NCBI GenBank assembly: GCA_900319485.1
Contig: ONOQ01000002.1
Coordinates: 1-42,492 of the forward strand
DNA from: an uncultured Bacteroidales bacterium
GTDB taxonomy: Bacteria > Bacteroidota > Bacteroidia > Bacteroidales > UBA932
DNA: 42,492 nt
Direction: 5' to 3'
The position numbers and the translations under genes were made by a program. Shown piece after piece: positions 15,365 to 23,449 of the stretch. The number at the start of each line of letters is the position of its first letter. Position 1 is the first letter of the stretch. Under the pieces are notes generated by a model that worked only from the letters and a program-made list of their open reading frames with translations, had not been told where the DNA came from and did not search any database.

Positions 15365-15644
15365 CTTTCATATATCCTTCATTATCACCCACTTGCATTT
15401 TACGGGCACATATTCGGCATTTTTCACTATCTTCCGGAGTTTGACACATCGATTTATAGATAACGAGGCCACAGACCGCCGAGGGGGCGATATTTTTTGA
15501 TATTGCTATGACATTTTTCATCTGTCTTTTGGTAACGATCTGAGTGTCAGTCCTGAAGCCAGCGGAGCCGTGCAGTCTGTTGGTGAGGTCATTTCTGGTA
15601 TATACTGGAACATACCCTTCCCCTCCGATGAAGAGGCAGTCCAT
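15351..15644 (-). CDS. Hypothetical protein, doubtful
   Basis: A 97-aa frame starts at an ATG at 15644 and stops in the loop of the hairpin at 15337-15364. It contains EKCRICARKM near the end and no signal peptide. It has no recognisable domain. It lies downstream of the promoter-like box of repeat B (minus strand), but the ATG of that repeat opens a different frame (15691 to a stop at 15518, 57 codons). It may be a real small gene or the out-of-frame remains of one. Confidence 0.3.
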   Translation of the reverse strand: MDCLFIGGEGYVPVYTRNDLTNRLHGSAGFRTDTQIVTKRQMKNVIAISKNIAPSAVCGLVIYKSMCQTPEDSEKCRICARKMQVGDNEGYMKDPPF

Positions 15645-15666
15645 ATCTCTGAGTGTGTCCGGCTCT

Positions 15667-15800
15667 TTGTTTGTGTCTTGATAAGGTTCATAGTGCTAAT
15701 TAGCTGTAATTAGCATAAATATAAGAATAATATCTGACAAAAATAGAGGCGCAAGGCCTCTCTGCATTTTTTCAAAAAAGTTGTGTCAAACTCCCGATGG
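15667..15800. repeat. Direct repeat B (134 bp)
   Basis: This is the second copy of the segment at 13935-14068, in the same orientation. The hairpin and the ATG with MNLIKTQT (15691, minus strand) are kept, but the -7 box reads TATATTTA instead of TATATTTG, so the promoter is probably weaker. The frame from the ATG runs 57 codons to 15518 and shows no family likeness. Recombination between the copies would delete the 1.73 kb that carries the radical SAM pair. Confidence 0.9.
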
Positions 15801-15889
15801 GGCATCTATCAAATATACAAAAATAAATGAAAATGGTGCCGCATCTACAAAAAAAACAGTACGCCTGAACAACAAATTTGATTTTTTCC

Positions 15890-15897
15890 TATCTTTG
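15890..15897 (+). promoter_or_regulatory. -7 promoter box for small-protein/fimbrillin pair
   Basis: TATCTTTG matches TAnnTTTG, 50 nt upstream of the ATG at 15948. No TTTG lies at the standard distance; one at 15877-15880 is too close. Confidence 0.5.
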
Positions 15898-15947
15898 TGT
15901 CGCCGACAAACCGAAACGACACGAAACACTTATAACCTATTACAAAC

Positions 15948-16115
15948 ATGAACAAGAAAACTTACGAGGCGCCATGTTCAAGGACAATGACGCTAAACTG
16001 TGAAGGGAATCTCCTTACAGGTTCAGTTGACACTCTGATAACCCTGGATGCCGCAACTTACGGAATGACCGGAGAGGATTTGATTGCACCCAACGACCTT
16101 GACATTAATTGGTAG
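15948..16115 (+). CDS. Small protein (55 aa) upstream of fimbrillin-like gene
   Basis: The ATG at 15948 begins MNKKTYEAP and the protein ends DLDINW. Like the 56-aa protein at 1872-2042 it has a basic start, a M-x-K-(K/Q)-T-Y-x-x-P opening, a short hydrophobic middle, an acidic C-terminus and no signal peptide. Both sit directly upstream of a fimbrillin-like lipoprotein gene. Two Cys residues (10 and 18) are not shared with the other copy. Its stop is part of the strong ribosome-binding site of the next gene. The function is unknown. Confidence 0.7.
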   Translation: MNKKTYEAPCSRTMTLNCEGNLLTGSVDTLITLDAATYGMTGEDLIAPNDLDINW

Positions 16116-16120
16116 GAGGA
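16114..16120 (+). promoter_or_regulatory. Unusually strong Shine-Dalgarno site
   Basis: AGGAGGA lies 7 nt before the ATG at 16128 and overlaps the stop of the small gene. Most starts in this window lack such a site, so efficient reinitiation after the small gene is likely. Confidence 0.7.
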
Positions 16121-16127
16121 TCTGATT

Positions 16128-18086
16128 ATGAAAAAGACCGTATTAAGCATCATCGCCATTTGTGCACTTGCCGCAGTTTCCTGTCAGGAAATCGAGCCCG
16201 AATTCACTGCAACAAAAACCCAGACTATCACCCTGAGGGCCCAGATAGACCCCGAGACCAAAACAACCTACGGCAGCGACGTTACGTTTGGCTGGAGCGC
16301 CGGAGATGCAATCTCCCTGCTTGTCAAGAACGCCGACAATTCTTATTCCTTCATAGAACTCACCACCACGGACAGCGGTGCCAGCGCAGACTTTACCGGA
16401 ACCCTTCTGGCCGGACAGACTGTTCAGGACCTTGCCCTTTACCCCGCCAGCGAAAATCACGTTTATACAAATGACGGAACTGAAACCATCCAGTTCTATC
16501 TTCCCACTTCTTATGACTACACGACGCATGAAAGCGTGAATCTTCCGATGGTGGCAAGAAAATCTGCGGGAACATACACCTTCAAGCCTGCAGGCGGAGC
16601 CCTCAAGGTAACCTATAACAATCTTCCCGGCAACACTGTGCTTGATTTCCAGTTTGCATCAGACAACAAATTGAACGGGCTGATGGAACTTACGGATGAC
16701 AAACTGCCCACCTGCTCATACGACGGCGCCGGCGTAGACGCCCATGCCATTGTAGTGAAAGCCAGGACGGATGCTTCCGGCAATGCCACCATCTACTACC
16801 CCATGCCTCCAAAGACCGACAACGGATACAACAGGCTCAGGATCATGTGGGACGGCACCACCACTCGCCTTTACAACAAGCAGAACAATGGTGCCGCATA
16901 TAAGATTCCCATCGCCGTAGGGCAGATAACAAGGTTGAAGGCCATCTCATTCTCCCACTCCCCTGCCACCGAGTCCGATTTCACAAAAGCCAAGGCCGGC
17001 CTCTCCAAGGGAGCTTCAGGCGATGCATCCTGGAAACGCGGAATGAGGCTTGTGAAACTCGCCTACGACGATGACAACATCTATGGATACATTGAAGTGG
17101 ACCTTGGCAAGGACAATGTCACCCGTATGAATTACCTCTGCGTCGCAGTTGATAACGACGGCGTACATGAAGGCCAGAGTACAAGTTGGATTTTCAACAA
17201 CTACAAAGGCTATGACAACGCCTTCATGGGCAAAATCGGCACAACGGGGTGGGACCCTCAGGAAATGACCGAGCCCAAAAAGTATGAACGTGGTGGCTCC
17301 ACCGACGGCTTCAAATTCACCAATGCCGCCGCCACTACCGGTTTCACAGGAACCGGACGCATTGACGGAAACGTTTGGAAATACACGTTCACCCTTGACC
17401 GCGCCGTTGCAGGAATCGACGCACTCACATCAACCGAGATCGGCATAGCCCTTTTCCGGTATAACAACAGTTTCTCCGCCGATTATACAGTAATGCAGGG
17501 CCGCGGAGGTTATGAACTTGACATGTCAGGCGCTGTGAGCATAGAAATAGGAGGCGACTTTGACGACTGGGCCGGCGTAACCACATCCGCAACCGGAGAC
17601 GGAAACCTCAAGGAAGTGAAAGCCTTCATCAAGGGAGACTACATCTATTTCTACAACAAGGTACTCGCATCATCCGTTGACAAGGCGTACTGGCAAACCA
17701 ACATGTACGTATATCTTGATACTGACAATAACGCCGAAACCGGCGCCAGCAACAGCAGCATGACCGGAATCGACGCATACATGTATTATTTTATGGCAGG
17801 AGGCGGCAATTATTATTCCGGTGTCTCCCTTGGTGGACAAGGCGTTGCATGGCACACATTCACCGGTGCGGACGGAACCGAGGATGCATCCGGAAACCAG
17901 AGTTCCACAAACTGGACTGTGGTAAAGAGCGGTTCCTGCGCATGCTACGGCGCAGACGGAGAAACCTATTCCGAATTTGAGATCCAGGTACCGCGCAGCG
18001 CCCTTGGCGGTGTTGGAGCCGGAGCCAAGAGGATTGGATTCAAATACAGCAAAGGTGGTTTTGCACTACTTAATCTCTCAGAATAA
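16128..18086 (+). CDS. Fimbrillin-like lipoprotein with two DOMON/CBM9-like regions
   Basis: This 652-aa protein has a lipoprotein signal ending at Cys19. Residues about 30-275 are fimbrillin-like: KTTYGSDVTFGWSAGDAISLL, ALYPASENHVY, FKPAGGALKVTYNNLP. A first beta-sandwich-like region (about 285-465) has VKLAYDDDNIYGYIEVDL. A second (about 470-650) has IEIGGDFDDWAGV and VKAFIKGDYIYFYNKVL and a MYVYLDTDNNAETGASN calcium-type turn. The last resembles the stand-alone CBM9-like lipoproteins here. The gene follows the 55-aa gene by 12 nt and is closed by a strong terminator. It fits a surface glycan-binding protein built on a fimbrillin scaffold. That is inference. Confidence 0.75.
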   Translation: MKKTVLSIIAICALAAVSCQEIEPEFTATKTQTITLRAQIDPETKTTYGSDVTFGWSAGDAISLLVKNADNSYSFIELTTTDSGASADFTGTLLAGQTVQDLALYPASENHVYTNDGTETIQFYLPTSYDYTTHESVNLPMVARKSAGTYTFKPAGGALKVTYNNLPGNTVLDFQFASDNKLNGLMELTDDKLPTCSYDGAGVDAHAIVVKARTDASGNATIYYPMPPKTDNGYNRLRIMWDGTTTRLYNKQNNGAAYKIPIAVGQITRLKAISFSHSPATESDFTKAKAGLSKGASGDASWKRGMRLVKLAYDDDNIYGYIEVDLGKDNVTRMNYLCVAVDNDGVHEGQSTSWIFNNYKGYDNAFMGKIGTTGWDPQEMTEPKKYERGGSTDGFKFTNAAATTGFTGTGRIDGNVWKYTFTLDRAVAGIDALTSTEIGIALFRYNNSFSADYTVMQGRGGYELDMSGAVSIEIGGDFDDWAGVTTSATGDGNLKEVKAFIKGDYIYFYNKVLASSVDKAYWQTNMYVYLDTDNNAETGASNSSMTGIDAYMYYFMAGGGNYYSGVSLGGQGVAWHTFTGADGTEDASGNQSSTNWTVVKSGSCACYGADGETYSEFEIQVPRSALGGVGAGAKRIGFKYSKGGFALLNLSE

Positions 18087-18099
18087 AACGCGCTACTCC

Positions 18100-18138
18100 G
18101 GGGCCGGCCTTTGGAAAAGTGACCGGCCCCGTTTTTTT
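18100..18138 (+). terminator. Intrinsic terminator after fimbrillin-like gene
   Basis: An 8-bp stem GGGGCCGG/CCGGCCCC (18100-18107 and 18123-18130) is followed by GTTTTTTT. It separates the fimbrillin-like gene from the GH27 operon. Confidence 0.9.
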
Positions 18139-18160
18139 ACCGGATAGGAAGGTATATTAT

Positions 18161-18168
18161 TATATCTG
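18161..18168 (+). promoter_or_regulatory. Possible -7 box for the GH27 operon
   Basis: TATATCTG is one base off TAnnTTTG and ends only 4 nt before the ATG at 18173. If it is used, the transcript would have almost no leader. Confidence 0.35.
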
Positions 18169-18172
18169 CAAC

Positions 18173-19495
18173 ATGAACGCACTACAAAAACTAATTGCCA
18201 CAAGCGCCATGGCGCTTATCTCCCTGTCCTGCACTCAAAAATTCGGAGATTTCCGTGACCTCACCCCCACCCCGCCCATGGGGTGGAACAGTTGGGATGC
18301 TTACGGTGTCACTGTGACAGAGCAGGAGGTCCGGGACATCACGGACTATATGGCCGAGAACCTACTCCAGTACGGCTGGGAATACGTGGTTGTGGACGGG
18401 GCATGGAATTCCCCCCTGAATGACAGCATCCCGCGCACCTTTGACGAATATGGACGGGACTATCCGGCCATCAACCGCTTCCCTTCATCGGCCGGCGGCC
18501 AGGGATTCAAGCCCCTTGCAGACTACATCCATTCAAAAGGAATGAAATTCGGCCTCCACAAAATGAGAGGTATACCCAGATGGATGGTAGAGCAGAAGGT
18601 CCCCATTAAGGGCGCTCCCGGGATTACCGCAGACATGATTGCATCGGAGAGGGACCTTTGCGCCTGGAGCGACGGCAGCCTCACCGTAGAGGCTTCAAGG
18701 CCCGGAGCCCAGGAATACTACAATTCCCTCTTCGAACTCTATGCCCAGTGGGGTGTGGACTTTGTGAAATACGATGACTTGTCGGCCCCCATCTATCACG
18801 GAGACGAAGTTGAACTCATACGCAATGCCATCGAGGCGTGCGGAAGGCCGATGGTCCTGTCAACTTCTCCCGGCGAGACCCCCGTGGAAGCCGCGCCGCA
18901 TCTTAGGACTCATGCAAACATGTGGCGTACAGTCAATGATGTGTGGGACCACTGGTTCCAGATAGAGCACATAATGGAAGTGCATGAGAAATGGTATCCC
19001 TTCATAGGAGACGGATGTTGGCCCGACTGCGACATGCTCCCCATAGGCCGGCTCAATGTGCGCGGCTCCAACAATCCTCCGCGCCAGACAAGGCTCACCC
19101 CGGACGAACAGCTTTCCACCGTAAGTTTCTTCTCCATCGTGAGGTCTCCGCTCATTTTCGGAGGAGATATCCTCTCCATGGATCCAGAAACCCTTTCCTT
19201 GCTCACAAATCCGGACATCATTGAGATGAATCAGCGCGGCCGTGCCCCTAGGCAGGTAAGACGTGACTCCAACGAACTTGTAGTCTCCTCAGACGCACCC
19301 GGCGGAGGCATCTATGCCGCCGTTTTCAACCTGTCCGCCGAGCCACGCAACATTTCCGTAGCGCTGTCAGACCTTGGGCTTCACGGCAAACGTAAAGCCA
19401 AAGACCTATGGAGCGGAATCACATTCAAGGTATCCGACGTTCTGAGTCTTGAGAGCATCCCTTCTCATGGATGTCGTGTTGTAAGAATCAAATAA
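18173..19495 (+). CDS. GH27 alpha-galactosidase-family lipoprotein
   Basis: This 440-aa protein has a lipoprotein signal ending at Cys20. The barrel opens with the GH27 signature TPPMGWNSWDAYG (about residue 37) and YVVVDGAW. The nucleophile is expected to be Asp201 in VKYDDLS. The likely acid/base is Asp256 in MWRTVNDVWDHW. The C-terminal beta-domain (about 350-440) is short. The family contains alpha-galactosidases, alpha-N-acetylgalactosaminidases and isomalto-dextranases, so the exact linkage is open. The ATG at 18173 was chosen because it starts the lipoprotein signal; an in-frame upstream start would read back into the terminator. It is the first gene of a packed operon with the DUF4874/DUF4832 gene 24 nt downstream. 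Confidence 0.9.
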   Translation: MNALQKLIATSAMALISLSCTQKFGDFRDLTPTPPMGWNSWDAYGVTVTEQEVRDITDYMAENLLQYGWEYVVVDGAWNSPLNDSIPRTFDEYGRDYPAINRFPSSAGGQGFKPLADYIHSKGMKFGLHKMRGIPRWMVEQKVPIKGAPGITADMIASERDLCAWSDGSLTVEASRPGAQEYYNSLFELYAQWGVDFVKYDDLSAPIYHGDEVELIRNAIEACGRPMVLSTSPGETPVEAAPHLRTHANMWRTVNDVWDHWFQIEHIMEVHEKWYPFIGDGCWPDCDMLPIGRLNVRGSNNPPRQTRLTPDEQLSTVSFFSIVRSPLIFGGDILSMDPETLSLLTNPDIIEMNQRGRAPRQVRRDSNELVVSSDAPGGGIYAAVFNLSAEPRNISVALSDLGLHGKRKAKDLWSGITFKVSDVLSLESIPSHGCRVVRIK

Positions 19496-19519
19496 TTACA
19501 AAACAATAACAATAACCAG

Positions 19520-21109
19520 ATGCAGACAAAAATCGTTTCGCCAGTGATGGCGTGCCTGATGCTTCTTTCATGCGCCGTCTCATGCAAAAAGCCTGCAGCG
19601 CAGAATAATGAGCAGGAGCCCCCAAAAGATGAAGAGCCGGCTGTAGTAGATCCTGTGCCGGATGGTCCCGATGAGCCCAATAAGCCCGGCGAAGGCTTTG
19701 ACGACCCCTTCTCCTCAGTAACTTTCGACAAGAGTTTCTATTACGACTACTCAAACTTCGCCACCCCGGAACGCGGATTCTATAACAGGGTGGAATACAC
19801 TTTCAAGGACGACAACAGGCCCACCCCTCCCTCGGTGGAAAGCCTGTTGGCAAAAAGGCTCCGGACCAACGCCACCCTTACGCAGTTCCTGGTGTATCTG
19901 ACCCAGTTTGTAGAAAACCCCGAACTCCCGGATTATGTACTGGATTTTCTCAGACAGTCCCTGGAGAATCACCGTAAGGCCGGAGTGAAAGCCGTACTCA
20001 GGGTTGGCTATGGAGGCTATCCGCCGGATGCCACTCCGGACATCGCCGTAAAGCATGTAGAGGCCCTTAAACCAGTATTCCAAGAGTATCAGGATGTTAT
20101 CTGGTGCGTGGAGGCAGGTTTCATAGGGAACTGCGGAGAATGGGCCGGCAGCGAGGTTTTCGGCAACAAGGCCGAAGACAAGGCACGCCTGGTATCGGCG
20201 CTTCTGGACGCTTTCCCGCCAGATATCCAAATACTCCTGCGCACACCAAAATACAAGCGTGAGGTACTTACGGTAATCCTTGGACAGAAGTACCAGGCTA
20301 GGGACAGCATTACCGCCGAAACCGCTTTCAACGGAAGTCCCAATTCCCGCCTGGGCGGTCATAACGACTGCTACATGGCCACCGGCAACGATGCCGGCAC
20401 CTTCAACGACCTTGCCGACAGGAAACAGTGGTACAGGGACTCCCATTATACCATTCTTGGAGGAGAAACCTGCACAATCGCCGGCTACTATCAGTACTGC
20501 AACTGCTCCGTGGCGCCTGACAGGATGCAGAAAGAGCACTGGAGCTACCTTAACATAGATTATTCTCAGGATGTACAGAATGTCTGGAGGGACGAAGGCT
20601 GCTTTGACCAGTTTGTACGCCGAATGGGTTATCGCTACACCCTGAAGGGAGTCTCCTTCGAAGGGGATTTCAAGGCCGGGAGTGAAGTCAAGATGACTCT
20701 GGGGCTCATCAATCTTGGTTATGCCTGCCTCATGAGGGAAAGGAAACTGGAGTTTGTGCTTATCCAGGATTCCAATCCCGACAACCGCACAGTCTGGGTT
20801 TCCAAGACAGACCCTCGCAGATGGGCCGGCGGCGGCTCATATCTGCTGGAGGAGACACTTAAGATGCCGGAAAACCTGTCTTCGGACGAATCCTACACCC
20901 TATACCTCAATCTTCCGGACATATCGCCGAACCTTCATGACAACCCCCTCTTCTCCATCCGTTTTGCCAACAAGGGGGTATGGAACGAGGAACTTGGCAT
21001 GAACGCCATTGTGCACCTGTCACCATCCGACAAATGGGCCGACGGCGTGGAAGTGGAGGACTTTGATGAACCGCTTGACATAGATTTTGAATGGGAGGTA
21101 AAGGAATGA
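19520..21109 (+). CDS. DUF4874/DUF4832 lipoprotein
   Basis: This 529-aa protein has a lipoprotein signal ending at Cys22 and a Pro/Glu/Asp-rich linker to about residue 60. The N-terminal domain has TPERGFYNRVEY and AGFIGNCGEW with Glu207. The C-terminal domain has AETAFNGSPNSRLGGHNDCYM, GGETC, a CNC pair and a HWSYLNIDY stretch, all shared with the proteins at 8419 and 36084. It carries a C-terminal extension of about 35 acidic residues that the other two lack. The next gene starts inside its stop codon (ATGA). It lies between GH27 and a fimbrillin-like gene, which supports work on the same glycan. A hydrolase role is a guess from the barrel-like motif. Confidence 0.8.
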   Translation: MQTKIVSPVMACLMLLSCAVSCKKPAAQNNEQEPPKDEEPAVVDPVPDGPDEPNKPGEGFDDPFSSVTFDKSFYYDYSNFATPERGFYNRVEYTFKDDNRPTPPSVESLLAKRLRTNATLTQFLVYLTQFVENPELPDYVLDFLRQSLENHRKAGVKAVLRVGYGGYPPDATPDIAVKHVEALKPVFQEYQDVIWCVEAGFIGNCGEWAGSEVFGNKAEDKARLVSALLDAFPPDIQILLRTPKYKREVLTVILGQKYQARDSITAETAFNGSPNSRLGGHNDCYMATGNDAGTFNDLADRKQWYRDSHYTILGGETCTIAGYYQYCNCSVAPDRMQKEHWSYLNIDYSQDVQNVWRDEGCFDQFVRRMGYRYTLKGVSFEGDFKAGSEVKMTLGLINLGYACLMRERKLEFVLIQDSNPDNRTVWVSKTDPRRWAGGGSYLLEETLKMPENLSSDESYTLYLNLPDISPNLHDNPLFSIRFANKGVWNEELGMNAIVHLSPSDKWADGVEVEDFDEPLDIDFEWEVKE

Positions 21110-22563
21110 AAAGGTTAATATGCGCAATAGCCATCCTGACCGCAGTGGCAGGGTGTGCAAGGAATTCTGAGCAGACCGTCCCCGTCAGGACTGTCAAGGC
21201 CGAAATCACCGCAACCGCAAGCATAGTCAAGGGTGTCCTGGAGCAGGACCAGTTCTTCAAATGGGCCCCCGGAGACCGTATCCTTGTGGAACTGTCCGAC
21301 GGCAGCTTCTCCACCTTCGAGACATCGGAAGGCGGAGAATGCGCCGTGTTCAGCGGTCAGATTCCAGAAGGGACAAAGCCTGGAGGATCGGCCTTCTATC
21401 CGGCCGATATAGTCACCGTCAAGGGGAAAGAGGTGAGTTTTGCCATCGGCCCCAAGATTAATGGCGGAGAAAAAGACGTCCTCATTCCCATGGCCGGCCG
21501 TCGATGGGGAGGGGAAACCTTTGCATTCCGGGCTGTGGCGGGTGCAGTCAAGATTATGATTGAGAATGTCCCCGACGAATTTGGAGACAGCGGCAAGGTA
21601 ATCTTCAGCGCCACGGAAGCCACATCCGGAATCTATGCCCTGGACCCCAAAACCGAGAAATTGGTATGGGATGCCTCCATCCAGGCATCCAGCCTGGAGA
21701 TTGATGTCAAGGTGGACCGCGGACGCGGGATCACATGCTATGTACCCCTTCCAGAAAATGACAACTGGGGAAGGATACATATCGCCCTTAAAGGACTTGA
21801 CGGCAAAACCTATATGGAAAAAGACGTCCCGGAAGGCACGGTTGTTCCCGTCAAATCTGGCAGGGTAACCCGCATTCCCCCCTTATGTTTCCCTTCAGGG
21901 ATAATAACCGCCATAAATCCGACAGATTCCGACTTCTCCATCTGGGACAATGTCCCGGACCTTACCGAAACACATACTTTCACGCCCTGGACTTGGCGAA
22001 GCAGTTGGAAGGGTGAAGACGTGTACAGCACCGAGGATTTCAACATTGTATGCAAACATGTCAAGTTCTTCTCAGATTCCAAATACCTTTACGGATATCT
22101 GTATCTGGACACCACAATCCCCCACAACCTCAGTGAAAGCCTGCAGCATTTCTATGTAATGCTGGATAACGACGATGAGACAACAGGACAGAGTTTCGGA
22201 GGCAACAACATCGCCGAGGTTCCCCTTTACCGTGGATACAACATCATGTTGTATGGAACCGCCTGCACAAACGGTGTTCCCGGTGTTTGGAAACCTGCAA
22301 TGTATGACTGCACGGTCGATGCCGGCGCATCCAACACGAATATAAGCGGCACCGTAATAAACGGTGTCGCCGATGCTGGGTACGGTGGCGGCAGTTTCAA
22401 CGGGGACATTTTTGAATGGGAATTTGCCATCGACCGCGGCAAAACAGGTCTGTCCGGCCGAAGCCATACCAATATTTGCGTGGCTTTCTGCTCCGGGACA
22501 AATTCCCCCTACCTCATAATGCCTTCTATCCACGGTATTGAACTGGACCTTGTCAATGAATAA
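21106..22563 (+). CDS. Fimbrillin-like lipoprotein with DOMON/CBM9-like C-terminal region
   Basis: This 485-aa protein has a lipoprotein signal ending at Cys17. Residues about 25-270 are fimbrillin-like: FFKWAPGDRILVEL, AFYPADIVTV and FAFRAVAGAVKIMIENVP. The C-terminal part has DFSIWDNVPDL, VKFFSDSKYLYGYLYLDTT and YVMLDNDDETTGQS, the same motif order as in the other fimbrillin-like proteins here. The ATG at 21106 overlaps the preceding stop, and the 3' end overlaps the thioredoxin-like gene by 8 nt, so the operon is translationally coupled throughout. An earlier in-frame start would add five residues and spoil the lipoprotein signal. Confidence 0.75.
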   Translation: MKRLICAIAILTAVAGCARNSEQTVPVRTVKAEITATASIVKGVLEQDQFFKWAPGDRILVELSDGSFSTFETSEGGECAVFSGQIPEGTKPGGSAFYPADIVTVKGKEVSFAIGPKINGGEKDVLIPMAGRRWGGETFAFRAVAGAVKIMIENVPDEFGDSGKVIFSATEATSGIYALDPKTEKLVWDASIQASSLEIDVKVDRGRGITCYVPLPENDNWGRIHIALKGLDGKTYMEKDVPEGTVVPVKSGRVTRIPPLCFPSGIITAINPTDSDFSIWDNVPDLTETHTFTPWTWRSSWKGEDVYSTEDFNIVCKHVKFFSDSKYLYGYLYLDTTIPHNLSESLQHFYVMLDNDDETTGQSFGGNNIAEVPLYRGYNIMLYGTACTNGVPGVWKPAMYDCTVDAGASNTNISGTVINGVADAGYGGGSFNGDIFEWEFAIDRGKTGLSGRSHTNICVAFCSGTNSPYLIMPSIHGIELDLVNE

Positions 22564-23398
22564 ATCCTTTATAGCAATTGCAGCCGGACTGGTTATCCTT
22601 TCCGGCTGCAAAGAAAACATAAGGCTTGATTTCCAGGCCGATAAAGACGGCGTTTGGCATGTTCCGGAAAAGCAGATGGACAAATGGGCACAGGCCATAA
22701 TCAAATCTGACGACAGCCGCGCCGCCGCCCTGCTTGACATGGGATACGGAAAGGCCGATTCATTGTCGGCCGAAGATCCGGATGCCCGGACACTGGAGGC
22801 ATTTGCCCATGCCGTCGCAGACCGGTTCCTCGACATCAACTCTCCCTTTTACGACGAGCGCGCCTGTGAACTTGCCCTTGACCGTGAGGCAGATTGCCTG
22901 CACTGGACATCATGGGGCCGAAGGGGTGTGGACTGGCGCCGTAGTATTTTGAATCTCAACCGTCCGGGCACACGTGTTTCTGATTTCTGGCTGTCAAACG
23001 GCGAGAAAGGGCAGGACACCCTGCTCCGACAGCTGCTTTCCGATGCCCCTTTCACGGTACTTTTCATATATGGTGAGAGTTGTCAGACATGCAAGAAAAT
23101 GATGGAAGAGATCCGCGCGAGCCGAAGATTTGCTCAAATGGCGTCAAACGGAAAAATCCAGTTCATTTCACTTTATACCGGAGAAGATACACAGGAATTC
23201 ATAAGTGCCCTGTCTCAATTTCCCGATTATTGGAAAAACTGGCGTGACCGTGAAAACGTTGTCAAATACGACAGAGCGTTTGACAATCGCATGATTCCAT
23301 CGCTTTACGTCATCGACAATTCCGAGACTGTTATTCTCCGCGGGAAAATGAAAGTAAACGAAATAGAAAAATTTTTCACTCGAAAGGGTAATTACTGA
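22556..23398 (+). CDS. Thioredoxin-like lipoprotein, DUF5106-like
   Basis: This 280-aa protein has a lipoprotein signal ending at Cys18. Residues about 30-150 fit a DUF5106-like helical domain, with ADRFLDINSPFYDERACELAL and later LNLNRPGTRVSDFWL. A thioredoxin fold follows, with FTVLFIYGESCQTC (Cys176-Cys179) and a cis-Pro segment MIPSLYVID. It overlaps the end of the fimbrillin-like gene by 8 nt and closes the GH27 operon. Its relative at 7719 is also coupled to a DUF4874/DUF4832 gene. It may keep exported Cys-containing partners in the right redox state. Confidence 0.7.
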   Translation: MNKSFIAIAAGLVILSGCKENIRLDFQADKDGVWHVPEKQMDKWAQAIIKSDDSRAAALLDMGYGKADSLSAEDPDARTLEAFAHAVADRFLDINSPFYDERACELALDREADCLHWTSWGRRGVDWRRSILNLNRPGTRVSDFWLSNGEKGQDTLLRQLLSDAPFTVLFIYGESCQTCKKMMEEIRASRRFAQMASNGKIQFISLYTGEDTQEFISALSQFPDYWKNWRDRENVVKYDRAFDNRMIPSLYVIDNSETVILRGKMKVNEIEKFFTRKGNY

Positions 23399-23409
23399 AA
23401 TTTTTTTAC

Positions 23410-23417
23410 TAAATTCG
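23410..23417 (+). promoter_or_regulatory. Possible -7 box for SusC at 23450
   Basis: TAAATTCG is one base off TAnnTTTG and lies 32 nt before the ATG at 23450. The 51-nt gap after the preceding gene is AT-rich. The SusC gene may start a new transcript here. Confidence 0.35.
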
Positions 23418-23449
23418 CACAATATAACATATAATAACCAACTTGACCC

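Noticed and set aside
13935-15800. Direct repeats as ends of an insertion sequence or integron
   Set aside because: There is no transposase or integrase between them, no terminal inverted repeats and no short target duplication that I could see.
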